A stretch of DNA of 13,185 nucleotides from Propionibacteriaceae bacterium (GTDB taxonomy: Bacteria > Actinomycetota > Actinomycetes > Propionibacteriales > Propionibacteriaceae), in contig PMBM01000027.1 of the NCBI GenBank assembly GCA_003153855.1, positions 1-13,185 on the forward strand. The letters run 5' to 3'. The translations under genes and the position numbers were made by a program. The notes under the pieces are model-generated. The model did no database searches. It saw only the letters and a list, made by a program, of their open reading frames with translations, and had not been told where the DNA came from. The first letter of the stretch is position 1. Each line of letters begins with the position of its first letter. This document shows positions 6,958 to 12,619 of this stretch, one piece after another.

Positions 6958-8147
6958 CGGAGCTCGTAGGACTCGATGAGGGCGCCGTGCGCCGTGAGGT
7001 CCGCTTCCTGAGTCAGGAGCGTCATCTGCGCGTCGAGAAGCTCGCGCTGAGTAGCGGTGAGATCGTCGAGATCGGGTCCGAAGTGGCGCCAGATGCGGTC
7101 GCGAGACCAGCCCTCGTGACGGCGCAGCGCGTCGCCGCCGACGGCTACCGCCAGGGACAGGTGCGCTGACGAGAGCCCCTGCCGCACGGCTGACATGTAC
7201 GGGCCGAGGAGCCGGTCCCCGGGACTGGTCTTGCGTACGGGATGGCGCCCGACCCGCGCGACCGGATCCGGCAGTGTGCGATCGGCGAACCGATCGAGGA
7301 GATCGTCAACGAGATCCAGAAGCGGTTGCAACGGTCGGGTGTACGCGCCGGCCAGGGCAGCGGAGGACTCGACCATCGCCCTTCGTACGAACCGGTGCAC
7401 ATCCGGGATCACGATCGCGTCACACAGGAGGTCGACTCCCGCGCGCTCGCCGAGGTAGGCGGTCATCGCGTGACCCAGGTTGTGCACGTACAGCTTCCGC
7501 TCGCCGTAGTAGGCGAACGGGACGCTGGGGTCGCCCGCGATACCTGGCACGTCGAAGCCGGGCCCGCGCACCGCCGCGATGTCGTAGGGCAGCGGGCGGT
7601 ACGGATCGGCGATCATGATCGACCTATCGACGGCTCGAATCTCAGCGCTGACGACGGGAATCGTCCGGTCGACCGACGTCTCCAGGAGCCCGAGGTGAGC
7701 GTCGAGATCGGCCGCGGAGACCCCAGCCAGCCCAGCGAGGAGTCCCCGCATGACGGAAGCGGCAGCGTGCAGGTTCTCGCAGAGCAGCAGGTTGAGGGGT
7801 GGACGGTCGAGGGTGATGCGTCGCGCCAGCGCCGTCGCGATCAGCGGCGCGATCTCAGCGAGCCGCATCCCACCCACGGCGGTCGCCGCCACGTCCGCCG
7901 AGACCAGTGCCTCCACCCCTGCGCCGGGATCCCGACCGCTGTCGACCGCCGAGACGGGACCGATCACGGTCCGTACGGACTGCGCCTTGTCGACAGCCAC
8001 GTGCACGTACGAGCCGTCGCGGGCCAACGCCTCGACCAGCGGGGCATCGATGTCGAGGAACGTGACGTGCCAGCCGGCATCGGAGAAGAGCTTCGCGACG
8101 AACCCGCGACCGATGCAGCCGGCCCCGATGACGACTGCCTCGCTCAT
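6954..8147 (-). CDS. Mannitol-1-phosphate 5-dehydrogenase-like oxidoreductase
   Basis: A 397-residue member of the mannitol dehydrogenase/MtlD family, which interconverts polyols or polyol phosphates with ketoses or ketose phosphates using NAD. The N-terminal Rossmann motif is VIGAGCIGRGF (6-16), with Asp32 at the end of strand 2 favouring NAD(H). The C-terminal domain has GERKLYVHNLGHAMTAYLG (215-233), containing the catalytic Lys218 and the conserved Asn223 and His226. It also has RVGRHPVRKTSPGDRLLGP, like the MtlD block RVGRDPIRK. Length is normal for MtlD (about 380-400). A GAGG element lies a few bases before ATG 8147. No mannitol PTS gene is present, so the substrate may not be mannitol 1-phosphate and I give no symbol. 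Confidence 0.9.
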   Translation of the reverse strand: MSEAVVIGAGCIGRGFVAKLFSDAGWHVTFLDIDAPLVEALARDGSYVHVAVDKAQSVRTVIGPVSAVDSGRDPGAGVEALVSADVAATAVGGMRLAEIAPLIATALARRITLDRPPLNLLLCENLHAAASVMRGLLAGLAGVSAADLDAHLGLLETSVDRTIPVVSAEIRAVDRSIMIADPYRPLPYDIAAVRGPGFDVPGIAGDPSVPFAYYGERKLYVHNLGHAMTAYLGERAGVDLLCDAIVIPDVHRFVRRAMVESSAALAGAYTRPLQPLLDLVDDLLDRFADRTLPDPVARVGRHPVRKTSPGDRLLGPYMSAVRQGLSSAHLSLAVAVGGDALRRHEGWSRDRIWRHFGPDLDDLTATQRELLDAQMTLLTQEADLTAHGALIESYELR

Positions 8148-8198
8148 TCACCCATCCTCGCACCGCGGAGTCGGGCGCCGGCCCGCCCGGTTCAGATC

Positions 8199-8672
8199 TC
8201 AGCCGGCTGCCGGCAGGGAGCAGACGTCGACCCACTCGGCCCCCGTGAGGCGACCGAGCTCGTCGGGGGTGATGCGGAACGCGCTGGAGCGGCTCCCGGC
8301 GGCGGGGTAGACGGCGTCGAAGTCGCGTAGGGACGTGTCGCAGTACAGGGTCAGCTCCCGGATGTGCCCGAACGGGCCGACCCCGCCGACGGGCTGTCCG
8401 GTGAGCTCGGCGGTCTCCTCGAGCGGGAGCATGCGGGGCTTCGCGGCGAACTGCTCCTTGAACTTCCGGTTGTCTAGCCGCGCGTCGCCCCTGGTCACGA
8501 GCAGGAAGACCTGGTCACCCGCCCTGACAGCCAGCGTCTTCGCGATCTGTCCCGGCTCGACGCCGAGCGCAGCGGCGGCCATCGGGACCGTCGACGTGTC
8601 CTCGCCGGTGTCGATGACCTGCAGCCCGGTGCCGAGCGAGTCGAAGTACTGCTGCGTACGGGTGGTGCTCAC
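8199..8672 (-). CDS. YbaK/EbsC-type aminoacyl-tRNA deacylase
   Basis: A 157-residue protein of the YbaK/ProX family, which hydrolyses mischarged aminoacyl-tRNA in trans (Cys-tRNA(Pro) in the case of E. coli YbaK). The conserved Lys45 lies in GQIAKTL, matching the essential Lys of YbaK. LDNRKFKEQF (66-75), VGGVGPFG (96-103) and the RSSAFRITPDEL stretch (128-139) match the deacylase fold. Length equals that of YbaK (about 159). The start is GTG 8672, set by AAGGGAG 4 nt upstream; an ATG 30 codons earlier is rejected. It shares strand and a 51-nt gap with the dehydrogenase gene, so co-transcription is possible, though function suggests a housekeeping role unrelated to sugar use. Its exact tRNA substrate cannot be told. 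Confidence 0.9.
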   Translation of the reverse strand: MSTTRTQQYFDSLGTGLQVIDTGEDTSTVPMAAAALGVEPGQIAKTLAVRAGDQVFLLVTRGDARLDNRKFKEQFAAKPRMLPLEETAELTGQPVGGVGPFGHIRELTLYCDTSLRDFDAVYPAAGSRSSAFRITPDELGRLTGAEWVDVCSLPAAG

Positions 8673-8676
8673 GGTT

Positions 8677-8683
8677 CTCCCTT
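8677..8683 (-). promoter_or_regulatory. Shine-Dalgarno that fixes the YbaK-like start
   Basis: AAGGGAG on the minus strand lies 4 nt before GTG 8672. It decides this start over the ATG at 8762, whose extra 30 residues are Arg/Ala-rich and unlike the family. Confidence 0.75.
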
Positions 8684-8824
8684 CGGCCGACGGGAGGATT
8701 CTGCCAAGGAACACGGCCACAGCCCTCGATCGCCAGCATGCGGCGGGTCGCTCGTCTGGCACCCCCTGGCGTCGGCATCGGGGCCCTGACTCGCGGCCCC
8801 GCGCGTCGTGGTAGGACTGCTGAC

Positions 8825-9655
8825 GTGACAGCGAGTGGACACACGTTCGACGAGCTCCTGACGAGCATCGGCGAGGCCGGGCAGCGGATGACCGAGATCG
8901 ACGCCGCCGAGGCCGGCGCGGGAAACATGTCGGTCTGCTTCGCCGGCCCGGTCACCATTCCCGCCGCCTTCGACGCATCGCGCGAGATCCTGCTCCCGTA
9001 CCCCTCCCCTGCTCTTGCCGGCCACACCGTCGTCATCACCGGCTCGGGGTGCCGGCTGCGGTCGCTGGCCAGGAACCCGGAGCGCCACCTCGGCGTCGTC
9101 GTCATCCACCCTGGCGGCATGGCCGGCACGCTCCACCACGCGGCCGACGGAGAGTTCATGCGGCCGACGGTCGAGTTCAACTCGCACCTCGCGGTGCACG
9201 AGGACCATGTACGGCGCCGGGGCGTGACGTTCCACGCGATCGTCCACGCGCAACCGCTCCATCTGACGCTGCTGTCGAACGTGCCGGAGTACCAGCACAC
9301 GTCCGCACTCAACGACCGGTTGCTGCGCTGGCAGGCGGAGACGATCGTGCACCTGGCCGAGGGGATCGGCTTCCTGCCGTTCATGGTGCCGGGATCCGAC
9401 GAGCTCACGATGGCCAACCTCGCGAGCCTGCGCCACCACCAGCTGGTGCTGTGGGCGAAGCACGGCGTCATGGCCCGGTCGGACGCGTCCCTGCTGGCGG
9501 CGTGCGACAGGATCGAGTACGCCGAGACGGCCGCCCGCTACGAGTACCTCAACCTCGCCATCGGCGGCCGCGCCACAGGTCTGACGGACGCCGAGCTGAG
9601 CCGGGTCGTACGGACGTTCGGCGTCACCACCGACCTCGTACGTTCCGAGGACTGA
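8825..9655 (+). CDS. Class II aldolase, rhamnulose-1-phosphate aldolase-like
   Basis: A 276-residue member of the class II aldolase family, closest by eye to RhaD (274 residues in E. coli), which cleaves a ketose 1-phosphate into DHAP and an aldehyde. Shared blocks are GAGNMSV (31-37), ITGSGCRLRSL (71-81), HLGVVVI (88-94), PTVEFNSHL with catalytic Glu117, GIGFLPFMVPGSDEL (180-194), LVLWAKHGVM with zinc His213 (208-216) and RTFGVT near the end. The usual zinc motif HxH is HAQ here (His141, Gln143), so one metal ligand differs from RhaD. The start is GTG 8825 with AGGA at 8813-8816; an in-frame ATG 29 codons earlier lacks support. It is divergent from the YbaK-like gene and convergent with the SRPBCC gene, whose stop is 1 nt away. 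Specificity could differ from rhamnulose 1-phosphate. Confidence 0.88.
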   Translation: MTASGHTFDELLTSIGEAGQRMTEIDAAEAGAGNMSVCFAGPVTIPAAFDASREILLPYPSPALAGHTVVITGSGCRLRSLARNPERHLGVVVIHPGGMAGTLHHAADGEFMRPTVEFNSHLAVHEDHVRRRGVTFHAIVHAQPLHLTLLSNVPEYQHTSALNDRLLRWQAETIVHLAEGIGFLPFMVPGSDELTMANLASLRHHQLVLWAKHGVMARSDASLLAACDRIEYAETAARYEYLNLAIGGRATGLTDAELSRVVRTFGVTTDLVRSED

Positions 9656-9656
9656 C

Positions 9657-10118
9657 TCAGGTCTCGACGATCGCCTTCACCCGGTTCAGCGTCTGCGTCA
9701 TCCCGCGCACGTTCGTCTGTGCCCGCTTCTTGCCGGTGAGCTTCCAGTAGCACCGCGTCACGGCGTTGTCAGCAAGCCGGAACGACTCCGTGACCGACGC
9801 GCCCGTAGGGCTGGGCACGATCTCGTACGACCAGGTGTTGAGCACCATGCCCCCAGGACCATGTACGTCGAAGGCGAAGCTGCGGCCCGGTTCGCAGGCA
9901 ACGACGCGGCAGGTCGTCCAGTACTTCACTCCGCTGCCGTTGCGGTTCACATGGCCACGGAACGTCGCATCGAGCACTGGCCCGGTGGCGCCGTTCAACC
10001 ATTCCGCTTCGAACGTCTCCGGGCTCAGCTCACCGATGCGGGTGACGTCCGAGACGACCAGCCACACTTGCTCGGGGGTCGCTGCCATCTCCACCGTCAC
10101 CGCTGCGCCGAGTTCCAT
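9657..10118 (-). CDS. SRPBCC-family (polyketide cyclase/START-like) protein
   Basis: A 153-residue protein with the SRPBCC helix-grip fold, a hydrophobic-cavity domain that binds lipids or other small ligands. Visible features: a first strand VTVEMAATPEQVWLVVSDVTR (7-27) leading into a helix, typical of the polyketide cyclase/dehydrase branch; WLNGATGPVLDATFRGHV (40-57); CRVVACEPGRSFAFDV (69-84); a strand NTWSYEIVP (93-101); and a long final helix (about 128-153). No signal or membrane segment is present. The start is ATG 10118; I see no good Shine-Dalgarno. Its stop is separated by 1 nt from the convergent aldolase stop. The ligand is unknown and the context offers no hint. Confidence 0.85.
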   Translation of the reverse strand: MELGAAVTVEMAATPEQVWLVVSDVTRIGELSPETFEAEWLNGATGPVLDATFRGHVNRNGSGVKYWTTCRVVACEPGRSFAFDVHGPGGMVLNTWSYEIVPSPTGASVTESFRLADNAVTRCYWKLTGKKRAQTNVRGMTQTLNRVKAIVET

Positions 10119-10197
10119 GGACGTGACGGTATCGGGGACGGGCGGTCACTGGAGATGCGCCGTGATCAGGGTGCGCGCAGCGGTGCAGAATGACCCC

Positions 10198-10431
10198 ATG
10201 GGCCACGAGCAGCTGCAGTCCTGGTGGGACGACCTCACGGACGAGCAGCGTGTACGAGCGACAGCGATCGCCTCCCGACCCGCGCCTCGCGGCATGGCCG
10301 TCGACGACCTCTGCGCGTCGATGATCCGGGGAGGCCTACCCACGTCTCGCATGGTCTGGACCGGCCAGCCCGAGCACCTGGTCGAGATGCTCGACGACAT
10401 CGCCGAGTTCGTCCTTACACAGCGCCCATAG
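10198..10431 (+). CDS. Small hypothetical protein
   Basis: A 77-residue frame from ATG 10198 to TAG 10429-10431. Codon use is GC-rich at third positions, like the surrounding genes, which supports it as coding. The protein is soluble and acidic, begins GHEQLQSWWDDLTDEQRVRA, and ends with a helix-like EHLVEMLDDIAEFVLTQRP. No signal peptide or known motif is visible. The Shine-Dalgarno is weak, so the start is not certain. It is divergent from the SRPBCC gene (79 nt apart) and convergent with the membrane-protein gene at 10515. I do not recognise a family. Confidence 0.62.
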   Translation: MGHEQLQSWWDDLTDEQRVRATAIASRPAPRGMAVDDLCASMIRGGLPTSRMVWTGQPEHLVEMLDDIAEFVLTQRP

Positions 10432-10487
10432 CCGGACGGCGGGGTTTCCGGGCATACGGAGCTGGTTCCACCGGCTGTCAGGATGCA

Positions 10488-10535
10488 CCCCGGACTTCTG
10501 GGGCATACGAGGCTCTACAGAACCGTCGTATGCCC
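10488..10535. terminator. Overlapping hairpins between convergent genes, possible bidirectional terminator
   Basis: GGGCATACGA at 10501-10510 and TCGTATGCCC at 10526-10535 form a perfect 10-bp stem with a 15-nt loop that contains the stop of the minus-strand gene ending at 10515. A second, GC-rich hairpin (CCCCGG/CTGGGG, one G-T pair, 10488-10503) overlaps its left arm, so the two exclude each other. There is no T-tract, which is common in high-GC actinobacteria. The location between converging genes supports a terminator role. Confidence 0.45.
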
Positions 10536-11021
10536 GAGATCTCCGGACAGCTGATCGCCGCGCCGGGCAGGGCTCGCCGAAAGCCCGAGAAGTCCTCCGC
10601 GGCTGTCGTACAGGAACCCCACCACCGCGCCGAGCGCAAGGATCCGCACGAGGTTGAAGAGCGTGCCGATGAGGAAGTAGCGGACGGGGTCGCCCAGGGA
10701 CGTCAGGAACTTCGCCGGGACCTCGATCAGCAGGGTCACCGCCGTGAGGGCGACCATGCTGAGGACGATCGCCGTGAGGACCGGGCGCTTGACCGGGACC
10801 CGAGCGCCACGACGCACGAGGGCGTACGCGACGCAGCACCCGAGGATCAGCCCCCCGACCAGGGCCTCGCCGAGCATCGGGACGTACGAGATGGAGAGCG
10901 CGGCCCGGTACTCGGCGGCCAGGGGCGTCAGGGAGATCGCGAGGTTGGCCAGCCAGAATGCGAGGCCACCGCCGATGGCCAGGACCGCTACGCGTCGCCA
11001 GATCGGCCGGGCCTGTGTCAT
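10515..11021 (-). CDS. Four-helix membrane protein, function unknown
   Basis: A 168-residue integral membrane protein with four predicted helices at about residues 10-30, 48-69, 81-103 and 115-137, a short basic N-terminus and a polar C-terminal tail of about 30 residues. Conserved-looking points are EALVGGLILG (52-61) and DPVRYFLIGTLFNLVRI (111-127). I do not recognise a named family. The ATG at 11021 overlaps the stop of the DUF4386-type gene as ATGA, so it is translationally coupled to it and under the same TetR-type control. The last codons lie inside the 10501-10535 hairpin. It probably functions with the membrane protein encoded just before it. Confidence 0.85.
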   Translation of the reverse strand: MTQARPIWRRVAVLAIGGGLAFWLANLAISLTPLAAEYRAALSISYVPMLGEALVGGLILGCCVAYALVRRGARVPVKRPVLTAIVLSMVALTAVTLLIEVPAKFLTSLGDPVRYFLIGTLFNLVRILALGAVVGFLYDSRGGLLGLSASPARRGDQLSGDLGHTTVL

Positions 11022-11737
11022 CGCAGCGCTCCGCTCCCGGTCAGAGCCGTCGCCCGCGCGGTGGGCTTCACACCGCGAATGACGAGCCACAACGCCAGCC
11101 CGACTTCGGCGAGAAGGCTCACGACCGTACCTGGCGTCGTGATCCCGGGGTGGTCCGGCAGGAGGAGGCCCTGGACGAACCAGATCATCTCGCCGAGCCC
11201 GTCCAGGAAGAGGAGGATCCCCAGGATCCTCGGCAGGATGCGGGACTTCAGGACGAGGTAGCCGAGGGGGAACAGCCACGTCCCGTAGAACAGCTGCGCG
11301 ATGACGAAGCCCGTACGGTACGTGCTGATCGCGGCCAGGGTCAGGGTCTCCCCGTACGTGGCGGACAGCGTCTGGGGGCCGCCGGCCAGGAGCATCGCGG
11401 AGACGAGCTGGAGCTGACTTGCGCATTGGATCGCTACCCCCACCGCGTTGAGGAGAAGGAAGAGCAGCGCCAGCTCCCGGTTGACGGGTCGCAGCAGGAC
11501 GAAGAGCCCCCACGCGGCCATCAGGAACAAGAAGGATGACACGAAGGCCGCAACAAGGCCGAGTCGGAACGACCCCAGGTCCGCGGTGATCGAGCCGTAG
11601 ATCTGCTGGGCATCGCCGAGCCCGATGTGTCCGAGCGCATTGGCCAGGACGGACGCGACCATGAACGCCAGGTACAACCCGCCGGTCATCCTTGCCAGGG
11701 TGGCTGACGACACGCGGTCGGTGATCTCGAAAGACAT
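11018..11737 (-). CDS. DUF4386-family membrane protein
   Basis: A 239-residue polytopic membrane protein with about six helices (about 18-37, 58-82, 88-116, 140-162, 168-192, 203-221). The block ARMTGGLYLAFMVASVLAN near the N-terminus, the central QIYGSI...FRLGLVAAF and the PLGYLVLKSRILPRILGILL segment (157-176) fit the DUF4386 family, whose function is unknown. The start is ATG 11737, with GGAG 6 nt upstream. A longer frame to 11827 would read through the operators and is rejected. It is the first gene of a two-gene operon read away from the tetR-type gene, with a promoter at 11806-11834 and two operators. Control by that regulator is a strong inference; what the protein does is not readable. 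Confidence 0.85.
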   Translation of the reverse strand: MSFEITDRVSSATLARMTGGLYLAFMVASVLANALGHIGLGDAQQIYGSITADLGSFRLGLVAAFVSSFLFLMAAWGLFVLLRPVNRELALLFLLLNAVGVAIQCASQLQLVSAMLLAGGPQTLSATYGETLTLAAISTYRTGFVIAQLFYGTWLFPLGYLVLKSRILPRILGILLFLDGLGEMIWFVQGLLLPDHPGITTPGTVVSLLAEVGLALWLVIRGVKPTARATALTGSGALR

Positions 11738-11777
11738 GACTAGCTCCAGTTCCTCACGGCTGTCGAGTGGCAGCCAG

Positions 11778-11794
11778 GGTGTACGGCGTACACC
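11778..11794. promoter_or_regulatory. TetR-type operator 1
   Basis: Perfect palindrome GGTGTAC-GGC-GTACACC. It lies about 4 nt downstream of the predicted start point of the minus-strand membrane-protein operon, where a bound dimer would block the polymerase. Half-sites are identical to those of operator 2, and centres are 34 nt apart. Confidence 0.8.
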
Positions 11795-11805
11795 TCTTGC
11801 CTCCG

Positions 11806-11834
11806 ACTCTAGGTGTACTGTGTACACCTGTCAA
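11806..11834 (-). promoter_or_regulatory. Sigma-70-type promoter of the membrane-protein operon
   Basis: On the minus strand TTGACA (11829-11834) and TAGAGT (11806-11811) are separated by exactly 17 nt, a consensus -35 with a good -10. The predicted start point is near 11799, giving a leader of about 60 nt before ATG 11737. The spacer is taken up by operator 2. Confidence 0.7.
11811..11829. promoter_or_regulatory. TetR-type operator 2
   Basis: Perfect palindrome AGGTGTAC-TGT-GTACACCT, filling the 17-bp spacer of the minus-strand promoter and lying 49 nt before the tetR-type start codon. Binding here would block the membrane-protein promoter and probably also repress the regulator itself; a plus-strand promoter is only weakly visible (TTGCCT at 11797). 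Confidence 0.82.
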
Positions 11835-11864
11835 TGGTCGGGCTCCCCTCGACCCGCGAGAATC

Positions 11865-11869
11865 GGAGG
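11865..11869 (+). promoter_or_regulatory. Shine-Dalgarno that fixes the TetR start
   Basis: GGAGG lies 9 nt before GTG 11879. It favours that start over ATG 11834, which sits 4 nt after operator 2 and on the opposing -35 box. Confidence 0.75.
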
Positions 11870-11878
11870 TGGGCACGC

Positions 11879-12574
11879 GTGGCAGCCCCTCTGGAGTCGA
11901 CGCCGGCGCGCAGGGCCCCTCTCAGCCGGGCGCGCGTCCTCCACGTTGCGATGGCCTACGCCGACACCCACGGCATCGATGCCCTGAGCATGCGTAGCCT
12001 GGCCCAGGAGCTGAGCGTGGTGCCGATGGCGCTGTACAAGCATGTGGGGGGCAAGGAGGACCTGCTCGACGGCATGATCGAGGTGGTCGTCGGCGAGATC
12101 GTCCACGAGCCGGCCACCGGTGCATGGAAGCGCGATGCCCGCGAGCGGATCCTGGCGGCCAGGTCGACCTTGCAGCGTCATCAGTGGTCACGAGCCGTAC
12201 TGGAGTCTCGCCCGGCCATGACCCCCGCCATGCTGGACTACCTGGACGCACTGACGGGCCTGTTCATCGACGGTGGTCTCTCCGTCGACCTGACCCACCA
12301 CGTGATGCACGCCCTCGGCAACCGCATGTGGGGCTTCAGCCAGGAGCTCTTCGCGGCCACTCCGCCCTCGGACACGGCATCGTTCAACGCCCAGAGAGAC
12401 GCCCTCCCCCGTCAGCATCCCCACCTCGCGCAGATCGCGAGAGCCGCTGCGCACGCAGGCCCCGACGGGGTGCTCGTCCTTGGCTGCGACGACGCGTTCG
12501 AGTTCGAGTTCGCCCTCGACATCGTTCTCGACGGAGCCGAGAAGCTTCACGCCCTGAACTGGACCTCCGGGTAG
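11879..12574 (+). CDS. TetR-family transcriptional repressor (TetR_C_1-type C-terminal domain)
   Basis: A 231-residue one-component regulator. The N-terminal DNA-binding domain (about 15-62) has helix-turn-helix MRSLAQELSVVPMALYKHVGGKEDLLD, with the LYKHVGGKEDLL signature of the branch that includes the tetracycline repressor. The C-terminal ligand and dimer domain (about 85-228) is of the TetR_C_1 kind, with HQWSRAVLESRPAMTPAMLDYL (101-122), HALGNRMWGF (144-153) and FEFEFALDIVLDG (207-219). It is divergent from the membrane-protein operon, with two identical-half-site palindromes between, so it almost certainly represses that operon and itself. The inducer is unknown. The GTG start is chosen on its Shine-Dalgarno; 15 further codons upstream to ATG 11834 are possible. 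The next gene follows after 45 nt. Confidence 0.92.
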   Translation: MAAPLESTPARRAPLSRARVLHVAMAYADTHGIDALSMRSLAQELSVVPMALYKHVGGKEDLLDGMIEVVVGEIVHEPATGAWKRDARERILAARSTLQRHQWSRAVLESRPAMTPAMLDYLDALTGLFIDGGLSVDLTHHVMHALGNRMWGFSQELFAATPPSDTASFNAQRDALPRQHPHLAQIARAAAHAGPDGVLVLGCDDAFEFEFALDIVLDGAEKLHALNWTSG

Positions 12575-12619
12575 TTTGGGCCCTGCCGTCTCCCGTACGG
12601 CCCATCACAGGAGGTCTTC

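Noticed and set aside
7242..8330. A 362-codon open frame opposite the dehydrogenase and YbaK-like genes
   Set aside because: Low-complexity charged translation spanning two real genes; no ribosome site or family match.
8780..8800. Hairpin GGGGCC/GGCCCC upstream of the aldolase as a regulatory element
   Set aside because: A 6-bp GC stem is expected often by chance at this composition, and nothing nearby supports a riboswitch or attenuator.
8515..9471. A 318-codon minus-strand frame opposite the aldolase
   Set aside because: It conflicts with both the aldolase and the YbaK-like gene, and has no recognisable motif.
11813..11836. TetR start at ATG 11813 or ATG 11834
   Set aside because: The first lies inside operator 2 and the second 4 nt after it, neither with a ribosome site. 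GTG 11879 has GGAGG at good spacing and gives a normal-length N-terminus.
12585..12601. Hairpin GCCGT/ACGGC between the TetR and 6-phosphogluconate dehydrogenase genes as a terminator
   Set aside because: Only a 5-bp stem without a T-tract; too weak to claim.
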